Origin: Thermoflexia bacterium
GTDB taxonomy: Bacteria; Chloroflexota; Anaerolineae; B4-G1; SLSP01
Assembly (NCBI GenBank): GCA_030605705.1
Contig: JAUWHU010000322.1
Coordinates: 1 to 7,393, forward strand
Direction of reading: 5' to 3'
Length of the DNA stretch: 7,393 nt
The notes under the pieces were generated by a model that worked only from the letters and a program-made list of their open reading frames with translations, did no database searches and was not told where the DNA came from. Made by a program: the position numbers and the translations under genes. This document shows, in pieces, positions 1-5,959 of this stretch (positions within the stretch are counted from its first letter, which is position 1; every line of letters begins with the position of its first letter).

Positions 1-365
1 CCCCCCACGGCGAGCGCGGCCAGCGTCGCCAACAACAGGCTCAGCCACAGCGGCAGAGCGGCGGTAGAAACTTTGATCACGAACGCGCCGAAAGCCCCGG
101 CTAACATCATGCCTTCGATACCGATGTTGATAATGCCGGAGCGCTCGCACAGAATGCCGCTGAGAGCGCCGAGGATTAGGGGAACGGCGGCGCGCAGGGT
201 GAAATTGAGCGCGCTGATGCCGAAGAAGGCCCGCAAGGGAACCATGCCGATGTCGGTCTTATCCACCACCACCGCGACCAGAAAGAGAACTATGATCAGC
301 GCCACGCTACCGCGAGAGGTGAACTTCGTGATCGCCGTAAGGATGTTTCGTGTTTTAGCTGGCAT
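1..365 (-). CDS. ABC transporter permease, BPD_transp_2 type (nucleoside/simple sugar), 3' part cut off
   Basis: This is the second membrane subunit of a BMP-linked ABC importer. About 121 residues are in the window, against roughly 300-330 for the family, so the C-terminal 60% lies beyond position 1. The start is the ATG at 365-363 (MPAKTRNIL...). It has an AGGAGG ribosome binding site at 377-372 that overlaps the stop codon of the upstream permease. The translation has a first hydrophobic segment at about residues 20-34. It then carries the hallmark stretch LCERSGIINIGIEGMMLAG (about residues 72-90), the signature of NupQ/YufQ-like permeases in the PF02653 family, followed by further membrane segments. 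The gap to the preceding permease gene is only 10 bases, so the two are very probably co-transcribed and translationally linked. The substrate cannot be read from sequence; nucleosides or simple sugars are the usual assignments. Confidence 0.9.
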   Translation of the reverse strand, partial: MPAKTRNILTAITKFTSRGSVALIIVLFLVAVVVDKTDIGMVPLRAFFGISALNFTLRAAVPLILGALSGILCERSGIINIGIEGMMLAGAFGAFVIKVSTAALPLWLSLLLATLAALAVG

Positions 366-371
366 CGCGCG

Positions 372-377
372 CCTCCT
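372..377 (-). promoter_or_regulatory. Ribosome binding site overlapping the upstream stop codon
   Basis: On the minus strand AGGAGG occupies 377-372, six bases before the ATG at 365. Its first two bases are the last two of the TAG stop (378-376) of the first permease. This fixes the start of the second permease and suggests translational coupling of the two membrane subunits, which are needed in equal amounts. Confidence 0.75.
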
Positions 378-1530
378 ATACCCCACCCCAGCCGGAAGAG
401 ACCTTAGCCTGCTGTAGCTCCTCTTCTGCGGTAGGCTTACGCATCCGGTAGAAAGTGCGGATGATCTCCGGGGCCGCGACGAAAGCCAGCACTAACGCCT
501 GCACGATCTGGATGATCTCCCCCGGTACGCCGGAATCAAATTGCATTTTGCTGGCCCCGCCGTAAAGCCCCCCCATCAAGAAAGAGGCTAAGACCACGCC
601 CAGGGGGTGCGTCTGCCCCAGCAGCGCGATCGTGATCCCCTCAAAACCAACGCTGCCGCTGAACTCCGGCGCGAATTTGTAGTTGAGGCCCAGCGTTTCC
701 ACGGCTCCTGCCAGGCCCGCCAGCCCTCCGGCGATGGCCATGGAAAGAAGCACCGTCCGCTCCACACGAATGCCGGCATAACGGGCTGCGTGGGCATTTT
801 TCCCCACGGTGCGTATCTCGAAGCCTAACGTCGTTTTCTGCAAAACCCACCAGACCAGTACCGCCATCGCCAAAGCCAGGAACACACCCCAATGCACGCG
901 GCTGAAGACCTGGGGCAAGAATTGCGGGATGCGCGCGCTCATAAACACGTCGCGCGTCTCAGAAATCGGGCCGGCGCTGGGATCGTACAGCGGGCCGGGT
1001 ATCTGGCCCTCGGTTCCGCCAGCGTAGACGGTCCACCCAACAAAGAGCGAGGCGATGTAGTTGAGCATGATGGTGGTGATCACCTCGTGCGCCCCTTTCC
1101 AGACCTTCAGCCACCCGGCGATCGCGCCCCACAGCGCGCCGCCCAGAACCCCGGCCAGCAGAGCCAACGGCAGGTGGATGATCGTGGGGCAGCCCTCGAG
1201 GTGTACGCCCACGGCCACGGAGCAGATCGTCCCCATCAGGAACTGGCCCGAAGCGCCGATGTTGAACAATCCGGCTTTGAAAGCAAAAGCCACCGAAAGT
1301 CCGGTGAGAATAAAAGGCGTCGCTTTGCGAATGGTGCGTGAGATTGCGCCCAGGCTACCGAAAGCCCCCTGGAGCAACCCGCCGTAAGCTTCCAGCGGAT
1401 TGTCGCCGGAGAGTAGCATCACAATGGCCCCGGTCAATAAAGCGGTAAAAATAGCCAATGCGGGCACGCGTATGGTTCGCATCATTGCTTCAAGAAAGGA
1501 AGATGACTGCGCCTTCTTAGATTCTTCCAT
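376..1530 (-). CDS. ABC transporter permease, BPD_transp_2 type (nucleoside/simple sugar)
   Basis: This is the first membrane subunit of a BMP-type ABC importer, 384 residues, full length for NupP/YufP-like permeases. It has a short charged N-terminus, a first membrane segment at about residues 22-41, and the PF02653 permease domain at about 60-350. Family signatures are visible: GLFNIGASGQFLMG (residues 87-100), HEVITTIMLNYIA (148-160), which corresponds to the ATPase-contacting region, and the cytoplasmic loop GFEIRTVGKNAHAARYAGI (236-254). The start ATG at 1530 has a moderate GAGAGGGG purine stretch about 6 bases upstream. It should pair with the permease encoded at 1-365 and receive solute from a lipoprotein such as the BMP protein at 2044-3042. 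It is not the immediate operon partner of that lipoprotein: a terminator and about 500 bases of repeats separate them. The ATPase gene is not in the window. I found no convincing promoter directly upstream. Confidence 0.93.
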   Translation of the reverse strand: MEESKKAQSSSFLEAMMRTIRVPALAIFTALLTGAIVMLLSGDNPLEAYGGLLQGAFGSLGAISRTIRKATPFILTGLSVAFAFKAGLFNIGASGQFLMGTICSVAVGVHLEGCPTIIHLPLALLAGVLGGALWGAIAGWLKVWKGAHEVITTIMLNYIASLFVGWTVYAGGTEGQIPGPLYDPSAGPISETRDVFMSARIPQFLPQVFSRVHWGVFLALAMAVLVWWVLQKTTLGFEIRTVGKNAHAARYAGIRVERTVLLSMAIAGGLAGLAGAVETLGLNYKFAPEFSGSVGFEGITIALLGQTHPLGVVLASFLMGGLYGGASKMQFDSGVPGEIIQIVQALVLAFVAAPEIIRTFYRMRKPTAEEELQQAKVSSGWGGV

Positions 1531-1620
1531 AAAAAGCCCCTCTCTTAAATTGTTAAACGCTCAGACCGCCGGGATTTACCAGGTGATGCTTTTTGGCATA
1601 GGGGCAAAAGTCGCACTTAC

Positions 1621-1723
1621 ACTGCTCCTAGCCCCCGTCCCCGGGGGCGTCCTAGGCGCGAGTTTCCTCGCAAATCCGCCCCCGGGGACGGGGGCTTAGA
1701 GCCTTTGGGAATAGACGTGTCAC
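1621..1723 (+). repeat. Palindromic intergenic repeat, copy A (long form)
   Basis: A GC-rich hairpin element. Its core is a perfect 19-base inverted repeat with arms at 1631-1649 (starting GCCCCCGTCCCC) and 1677-1695, separated by 27 bases. Each arm itself contains a CCCCGGGG-like palindrome. The element reappears in inverted orientation at 3244-3315. The 43 bases at 1681-1723 match copy B at 39 positions. The 32 bases at 1621-1652 match with two substitutions and one gap. Copy A has about 28 central bases that copy B lacks. A further 9-base inverted repeat (GGCAAAAGT 1603-1611, ACTTTTGCC 1722-1730) encloses the core, so the foldable unit may span 1603-1730. It lies in the presumed leader region of the permease operon. 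Origin and function are unknown; it resembles REP/MITE-type dispersed hairpins. Confidence 0.8.
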
Positions 1724-1777
1724 TTTTGCCATAGTGCGCTTTTTGATAATTCCGAATGGCACATAACTGAGTCTACT

Positions 1778-1977
1778 GAAAAAACCGGAGTTTTCACCAC
1801 GGACCGCAGGTGTGGGCAGGCAGTGCCCACCGCACAGAGATTTTAAACTTAACGTTCGGAAAATCAACTTTTTGACACGCAGTGTTAAATATTTTTACAC
1901 TAAAACTAATCTTTCTCAGTGTCATGGGCACTGCCTGCCTACACTCCGTGTCCTCTGTGGTGAGAGGCCCTTTTTTC
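1778..1977. mobile_element. MITE-like inverted-repeat element without coding capacity
   Basis: Two long imperfect inverted arms, 1795-1829 and 1925-1962, share the near-identical stretch GTGTRGGCAGGCAGTGCCCA (19 of 20 bases). Both ends terminate in CACCAC/GTGGTG. The match continues outward, after a short bubble, to A6 at 1779-1784 and T6 at 1971-1976, giving about 200 bases of foldable DNA. The core (1830-1924) is AT-rich, unlike the surrounding GC-rich genes, and carries no credible gene. The CACCAC-AGAGGACAC phrase in the right arm is of a kind I recall from dispersed intergenic elements in many environmental bacterial genomes. No transposase and no clear target duplication are visible, so mobility is inferred only from structure. 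Because each end finishes in a T-run when read outward, the folded element could also act as a bidirectional terminator. Confidence 0.65.
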
Positions 1978-1997
1978 AACGGAAATCTAAACCAAAC

Positions 1998-2029
1998 GGG
2001 GAGGAAGTTGCCGGCGCAGCTTCCTCCCC
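1998..2029 (-). terminator. Stem-loop terminator of the BMP lipoprotein gene
   Basis: A perfect 10-base stem (GGGGAGGAAG at 1998-2007, CTTCCTCCCC at 2020-2029) with a 12-base GC-rich loop starts 14 bases after the lipoprotein stop codon. On the minus strand it is followed by a T-rich but interrupted tail (GTTTGGTTTAGATTT). The stem is strong and the tail only fair. It should end or strongly reduce transcription before the permease genes. Confidence 0.75.
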
Positions 2030-2043
2030 TGGTACATCAAAGT

Positions 2044-3042
2044 TTAGTAGCCGGTGGAGATTGAGCCATCCTTGAGGCCCGCGTCAATGCGAACCAGGTC
2101 ATCCTTCACGTCTTGAGGAATCTGAGCCTCAAAGTCGTGGAAGGGAGCCAGACCGGCGCCACCGAAGTAGTTGCCTCCGAGGAACTTATCTTCCTGCGCC
2201 ATGGTGACCAGGTCTACCACGCCAGGCTTAATCAGCTTCATGGCGCTGGAGATCAGGCAGGGGTGCGCGCCGGGCACGGTCTCCCACTGGTCGGTGTCCA
2301 CACCGATGCAGTAGACGCCCTCGCGCGTGGCCGCCTCTTCCAGACCACCGTTGCCGGTCATACCACCGGCGGCGAAGATGACGTCCGCGCCCTGGTCAAT
2401 GGCCTGGGCGGTCGTCGCCGCGCCCCACTCCGGGTCGGTGAACGCCTGGCTGATCTCGCCAGGGTGATAGGTGGAGATGACCTTGATGTCGGGGTTGATC
2501 GCGAGCGCGCCGGCCTCGTATCCTTCCTTGAAGGCTACGACCGGCGGAACCAGATCGGTGCCCAACACGGCAGCGATGGTGCCGCTCTTGGACATGTGAG
2601 CCGCCAACGCCCCCGCCAGGTAACCGGACTGATCCTCGTGGAAGATCAGGCCCGTCAGGTTGGGGAGCGCCTCGACCTGGTACTGATCCACGCCGATGAA
2701 GTCAATGTCCGGGTACTCATTCGCCATCTTGATCGTGGCGTCGCCCAGGGCGAAGCCCACGGTGACGATGACATTGTACCCTTCATCAGCAAATTGACGT
2801 ATGTTGTCCTCGTAGTCCTTCGCGTCCTTGGTCTCGATGTACTTGACCTCGGCGTTGAGGGCTTCGCCGGCTGCCTGCACGCCTTCCCAGGCAGACTGGT
2901 TGAAGCTGCGGTCGCTCACACGGCCCACGTCTGTCACCAGGCCGATCTTGAACGCCTTCTCCTCACCACCGCCGCCACAAGCCGCCAGCAACATGCTGGC
3001 CAGCAACATCAGACTGACTAAAGCCCACAGATTCTTACGCAT
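2044..3042 (-). CDS. BMP-family (PnrA-like) substrate-binding lipoprotein of an ABC importer
   Basis: A membrane-anchored solute receptor, 332 residues. Residues 1-21 form a lipoprotein signal peptide (MRKNLW, a hydrophobic core, then the lipobox LAAC with Cys22), followed by a Gly-rich linker. The mature part is a type-1 periplasmic-binding-fold BMP domain (PF02608). Its hallmark, DVGRVSDRSFNQSAWEG, is at residues 38-54, corresponding to the purine-binding loop of Treponema PnrA. Other likely ligand-contact positions by family analogy are Asp119 (FIGVDQ), the AAGGMTGNG loop (225-232), Asp249 (GVDTDQ) and Lys269. This points to nucleosides as ligand, though some relatives bind other small molecules. 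The ATG at 3042 has a strong AGGAGGAG site 8 bases upstream (3058-3051). The gene has its own promoter and terminator, so it is probably monocistronic. It presumably works with the permeases at 1-1530. Confidence 0.95.
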   Translation of the reverse strand: MRKNLWALVSLMLLASMLLAACGGGGEEKAFKIGLVTDVGRVSDRSFNQSAWEGVQAAGEALNAEVKYIETKDAKDYEDNIRQFADEGYNVIVTVGFALGDATIKMANEYPDIDFIGVDQYQVEALPNLTGLIFHEDQSGYLAGALAAHMSKSGTIAAVLGTDLVPPVVAFKEGYEAGALAINPDIKVISTYHPGEISQAFTDPEWGAATTAQAIDQGADVIFAAGGMTGNGGLEEAATREGVYCIGVDTDQWETVPGAHPCLISSAMKLIKPGVVDLVTMAQEDKFLGGNYFGGAGLAPFHDFEAQIPQDVKDDLVRIDAGLKDGSISTGY

Positions 3043-3093
3043 GTTATCTACTCCTCCTGTAGAAAGTTGTAATGTGAAAATCTTACCACACTG

Positions 3094-3139
3094 CTATCTG
3101 CGACAATCCATTAGTTTTGTTGGTTCAGGCATCACCTCC
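3094..3139 (-). other. Possible leader mini-ORF with an extended Shine-Dalgarno sequence
   Basis: In the long untranslated leader of the lipoprotein mRNA the minus strand carries AAGGAGGTGATG, an unusually complete match to the 16S anti-Shine-Dalgarno. It comes directly after a small hairpin (AATTC-TCT-GAATT, 3142-3154). The ATG at 3132 opens a 12-codon frame (MPEPTKLMDCRR) ending with TAG at 3096-3094. The spacing from GGAGG to ATG is only 2 bases, too short for efficient initiation, so translation is doubtful. It may instead be a ribosome standby or anti-SD-pairing site. Confidence 0.2.
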
Positions 3140-3183
3140 TTAATTCAGAGAATTTGCGGGGCGAACTGACGCTCCTACTACAC

Positions 3184-3212
3184 ATTATACCCCCAGGCAG
3201 CCAAAGCCGCAA
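3184..3212 (-). promoter_or_regulatory. Sigma70-type promoter of the BMP lipoprotein gene
   Basis: The minus strand has a perfect TATAAT -10 box (plus 3184-3189), a 17-base spacer and TTGCGG as the -35 box (plus 3207-3212; 3 of 6 consensus positions). The start of transcription would lie near 3177, giving a leader of about 135 bases before the ATG at 3042. I could not match that leader to a purine or other known riboswitch. The promoter sits just downstream of repeat copy B. Confidence 0.7.
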
Positions 3213-3243
3213 TCGCGCCGATAGTCGAGGGGGCGTTTCAGGA

Positions 3244-3315
3244 GTGACACGTCTACTCCCAAAGGCTCCAAGATCCCGTCCCCGGGACGCCCCCGAGACG
3301 GGGGCTGGGAGCAGT
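3244..3315 (-). repeat. Palindromic intergenic repeat, copy B (short form, inverted to copy A)
   Basis: The reverse complement of this 72-base segment aligns end to end with 1621-1723, apart from about 28 central bases missing here. Bases 3244-3286 match 1723-1681 at 39 of 43 positions. It still folds: on the minus strand GCCCCCG-TCT-CGGGGGC is a perfect 7-base stem, and CGTCCC-G-GGGACG a second one. It lies between clpC and the promoter of the lipoprotein gene, about 30 bases upstream of the -35 box. Confidence 0.8.
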
Positions 3316-3317
3316 CC

Positions 3318-3349
3318 AGCAGGAGCGTGATTTGGAAATCGCGGCTACT
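3318..3349 (-). repeat. Imperfect hairpin downstream of clpC
   Basis: On the minus strand the arms AGTAG..GCG.ATTT and AAATCACGC..CTGCT pair with a small bulge and two mismatches around a 3-base loop. A separate perfect 12-base palindrome (CGTGCGCGCACG, 3356-3367) lies between this hairpin and the clpC stop. There is no T-run after either, so an intrinsic terminator cannot be claimed. They may stabilise or mark the clpC 3' end together with repeat copy B. Confidence 0.4.
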
Positions 3350-3383
3350 TTTCAGCGTGCGCGCACGTCCCCTCCGCCCTTCC

Positions 3384-5852
3384 TCAAACCGGCAGGGCCT
3401 CAACCGGTTCCAGTACCTCCTCACTCACTTTCGTGAAGACCAACACCTCGTCCTCCAGATTCACCTGGATGTGAGCGCCGGCCGGGAACTCCCCGCGCAG
3501 CAGGCTGACGCTCAACGGACTCTCCATGTACCGTTGAATGGCCCGCCGCAAGGGGCGCGCCCCGAACTGTGGGTCGTATCCCTGCTCAGCCAGCCAATGC
3601 TTGGCCGCCGGCGACAGGCTCACCGTCAGGTCGTACTCGCTGAGTCGCTCCTGGACCTCGCGCAGCTGCAAGTCCACGATCTGCTCCACCTCGACCAACG
3701 TCAGATTGGCGAAGACGATGATCTCGTCCACACGGTTGATGAATTCAGGCCGGAAGGTCTTCTTGAGAGCCGAGAGCACGCGGCGACGCGCCTCATCCTC
3801 TTCAGCATCGCTGTTACGGACGAAACCGATAGTACCACCGCTCCGCAGGTACTCCGTCCCCACGTTCGAGGTCATGATGATGACCGTGTGGCGGAAATCC
3901 ACCACGTGGCCCTGCCCGTCGGTGAGGCGGCCCTCATCTAAGATTTGCAACAAGGCATTCCAGACGTCGGGATGCGCCTTCTCCACCTCATCGAAAAGGA
4001 CCACCTGGTAAGGGCGACGCCGGATGGCCTCGGTGAGCTGCCCGCCCTGGTCATAACCAACGTAACCGGGCGGCGCGCCAAAGAGACGGGAGACGGTGTG
4101 ACTTTCGCGGTACTCGCTCATATCTATCCGCAGCAAAGCCTCCTCGTCATCGAAGAGGAAAACCGCCAGGGCCTTCGCCGTCTCCGTCTTCCCCACGCCC
4201 GAAGCACCTAAGAACAGGAAGGTACCGATGGGATGATGCGGGTCCTGTAGTCCGGCCCGCGCGCGGCGGATGGCGTCAGCGATGGCGTGGAGGGCCTCAT
4301 CCTGCCCGATGATCCGCTGCTGCAGCAACTCTTCCATCCGCAGTAACTTATCAGCCTCGGTCTCCAGCACCTGGGTGACGGGGATGCCTGTCCAGGCAGA
4401 AACCACGTCCGCGATATCTGTAGCCTCCACAGTCTCATCGAGCTGGTGAGCGTCCATCCATTGGTCGCGCCGCTTGTCGAAACTCTGCTCCAAACGCAGA
4501 CGCTGGGTCTTGATATCGGCGGCGCGCTCGTAATCGCGGGAATCGCCGGCGGCCTCCTCCTCGCTGCTCAAGCGGCGAATCTCCGCCTCCATCTGCTTGA
4601 GATTGGGCGGCAGGGTGTAGAGCGTGACCCGCAATTTGGCGGAGGCCTCATCCATCAGATCCACGGCCTTGTCGGGCAGGTGACGGTCAGTGACGTAGCG
4701 CTGAGACAGCCGCGCCGCCGCGACAAGCGCGCCGTCGGTGATGCAGACCTTGTGGTGCGCCTCGTAACGGTCGCGCAGGCCCTTCAGCATCTCGATAGTA
4801 TCCTCCACCGAGGGTTCTTTCACGAAGACCGGGGCGAAACGGCGTTCTAAAGCGCCATCCTTTTCGATGTACTGGCGGTACTCGTTCAGCGTCGTCGCGC
4901 CGACGCACTGCAACTCGCCTCGGGCCAACGCCGGCTTGATCATGTTGGAAGCATCCAACGCGCCCGACGCATTGCCCGCGCCCACCACCGTGTGCAGCTC
5001 ATCAATGAAGAGGATGATCTCACCGGCGGCACGCTGTACCTCTGCCAGGATATTCTTCAAGCGTTCCTCGAACTCGCCGCGAAAGCGGGTACCGGCCACC
5101 AATCCGCCCATGTCTAATTGCAACACGCGCCGACCCTTGAGGATTTCGGGGACATCATCATCGGCGATTTTCTGGGCCAGCCCTTCCGCAATGGCAGTCT
5201 TGCCCACGCCCGGCTCGCCAATGAGAACAGGGTTGTTCTTGGTGCGGCGGGCTAAAATTTGGATCACCCGCATGATCTCCGTGTCACGCCCGACGACCGG
5301 ATCTAGCAGCTGTTCGCGCGCCATTTGGGTCAGATCGCGAGTGTATTTTTCCAAAACGCGATATTTGGATTCAGCCCGAGGAGAGGTAACGCGCTTCCCG
5401 CCCCGCAACTTCTTGACCGCCTCCACCGCGCGCTCGTGGGTGATATTGAGTCCCTGCAGCAAGCGCACGACGGGCGCGTTGCGCTCGTGCAGCATGGCTA
5501 AGAAGATATGCTCGGTGGATATGTACTCATCCTTCAGAGTGTTCGCCTCGGTCCGCGCCAGGTCCAGCACTCGCTTGACACGCGGGGTGATGAAAACCTG
5601 TTGTCCCCCGCGCGCGCCGTAAATCCCCGGACGGGAAGATTTGCGGAGCATATTATCTAACTGTGAGGCGATGGCCGCCGGGTCTGCACCCATCTCGGTG
5701 AGCAAGGCGGGCACGGTGCCCTCCTCTTGATTGAGCAAGGCTAACAGAAGATGTTCCACATCCACTTGGCTGTGTCCGTACTCGGTCAGCAGCGAAACGG
5801 CACGCTGCGCGGCCTCCTGTGCTCGTTCTGTAAAACGATCAAAACGCATCAT
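3384..5852 (-). CDS. clpC: ClpC-type AAA+ ATP-dependent Clp protease ATP-binding subunit
   Basis: A cytoplasmic Hsp100 unfoldase that threads substrates into the ClpP peptidase, 822 residues, normal for ClpC. It has a duplicated Clp-N domain (about residues 1-150). The first AAA+ domain carries Walker A GEPGVGKT (212-219), Walker B ILFIDE (280-285) and the arginine-finger region ERRF (336-339). A short UVR-type coiled insertion, EEEAAGDSRDYERAADIK, is at 431-448, diagnostic of ClpC rather than ClpB. The second AAA+ domain carries Walker A GASGVGKT (549-556), Walker B VVLFDE (617-622), pore loop GYVG (596-599), the ClpP-docking tripeptide IGF (675-677) and sensor-2 GARPLRRAIQR (764-774). All key residues are intact. 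I chose the ATG at 5852 (MMRFDRFTERAQ), 10 bases from a GGAGGG site; an in-frame TTG at 5870 overlaps that site and is unlikely. It follows rnc with no visible terminator between. No CIRCE or convincing CtsR operator is seen. Confidence 0.97.
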   Translation of the reverse strand: MMRFDRFTERAQEAAQRAVSLLTEYGHSQVDVEHLLLALLNQEEGTVPALLTEMGADPAAIASQLDNMLRKSSRPGIYGARGGQQVFITPRVKRVLDLARTEANTLKDEYISTEHIFLAMLHERNAPVVRLLQGLNITHERAVEAVKKLRGGKRVTSPRAESKYRVLEKYTRDLTQMAREQLLDPVVGRDTEIMRVIQILARRTKNNPVLIGEPGVGKTAIAEGLAQKIADDDVPEILKGRRVLQLDMGGLVAGTRFRGEFEERLKNILAEVQRAAGEIILFIDELHTVVGAGNASGALDASNMIKPALARGELQCVGATTLNEYRQYIEKDGALERRFAPVFVKEPSVEDTIEMLKGLRDRYEAHHKVCITDGALVAAARLSQRYVTDRHLPDKAVDLMDEASAKLRVTLYTLPPNLKQMEAEIRRLSSEEEAAGDSRDYERAADIKTQRLRLEQSFDKRRDQWMDAHQLDETVEATDIADVVSAWTGIPVTQVLETEADKLLRMEELLQQRIIGQDEALHAIADAIRRARAGLQDPHHPIGTFLFLGASGVGKTETAKALAVFLFDDEEALLRIDMSEYRESHTVSRLFGAPPGYVGYDQGGQLTEAIRRRPYQVVLFDEVEKAHPDVWNALLQILDEGRLTDGQGHVVDFRHTVIIMTSNVGTEYLRSGGTIGFVRNSDAEEDEARRRVLSALKKTFRPEFINRVDEIIVFANLTLVEVEQIVDLQLREVQERLSEYDLTVSLSPAAKHWLAEQGYDPQFGARPLRRAIQRYMESPLSVSLLRGEFPAGAHIQVNLEDEVLVFTKVSEEVLEPVEALPV

Positions 5853-5862
5853 AGTCGTCCAT

Positions 5863-5868
5863 CCCTCC
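5863..5868 (-). promoter_or_regulatory. Ribosome binding site that decides the clpC start
   Basis: GGAGGG on the minus strand lies 10 bases before the ATG at 5852 and 13 before the adjacent ATG at 5849. The upstream in-frame TTG (5870-5868) overlaps this site and has no Shine-Dalgarno of its own. The ATG at 5862 is in another frame and meets no long coding sequence of its own kind. Confidence 0.65.
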
Positions 5869-5875
5869 AAAGTCA

Positions 5876-5955
5876 GCGAAAAGGCGAGAAAGCGAGTCAG
5901 CGAGAAAGCGATAAAGCGAAAAAGCGAGAAGGCGAAAAGGCAAGAGAGCGAGAAG
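5876..5955. repeat. Ten tandem 8-bp units between rnc and clpC
   Basis: Exactly ten 8-base units fill most of the rnc-clpC gap. On the plus strand they follow GCGAGAAA, with GCGA at the start of nine of the ten units (GCAAGAGA at 5940 is the exception); variation is confined mostly to the last four bases. On the transcribed (minus) sense the tract is the pyrimidine-rich TTTCTCGC repeat. It ends 7 bases before the clpC ribosome binding site. Eight is not a multiple of three, so the tract is not a coding repeat. Confidence 0.85.
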
Positions 5956-5959
5956 ACGG

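Noticed and set aside
1531..1620. A promoter for the permease operon
   Set aside because: TTGCCC and TAAATC-like boxes occur but with a spacer of about 23 bases; no pair with acceptable spacing was found.
1794..1979. A 61-codon minus-strand frame (MKKGPLTTEDTE...) in the intergenic region
   Set aside because: It is a translation of the inverted arms of the MITE-like element; TTEDTE-type text is typical of such repeats and there is no ribosome binding site.
2113..3021. A 302-codon open frame on the plus strand, antisense to the lipoprotein gene
   Set aside because: It lies wholly inside a clear BMP gene, its translation has no recognisable domain, and long antisense frames are common opposite GC-rich genes.
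3126..3142. Similarity of plus-strand CATCACCTCCTTAA to the 3' end of 16S rRNA
   Set aside because: Only the anti-Shine-Dalgarno core matches; no other 16S sequence precedes it, so it is not an rRNA fragment.
3185..3424. A 79-codon minus-strand frame overlapping the clpC 3' end
   Set aside because: It covers palindromic repeat copy B and the lipoprotein promoter and has no family resemblance.
5868..5870. TTG as the start of clpC
   Set aside because: It overlaps the GGAGGG ribosome binding site, and the family starts at MMRFDRFTERAQ, given by the ATG at 5852.
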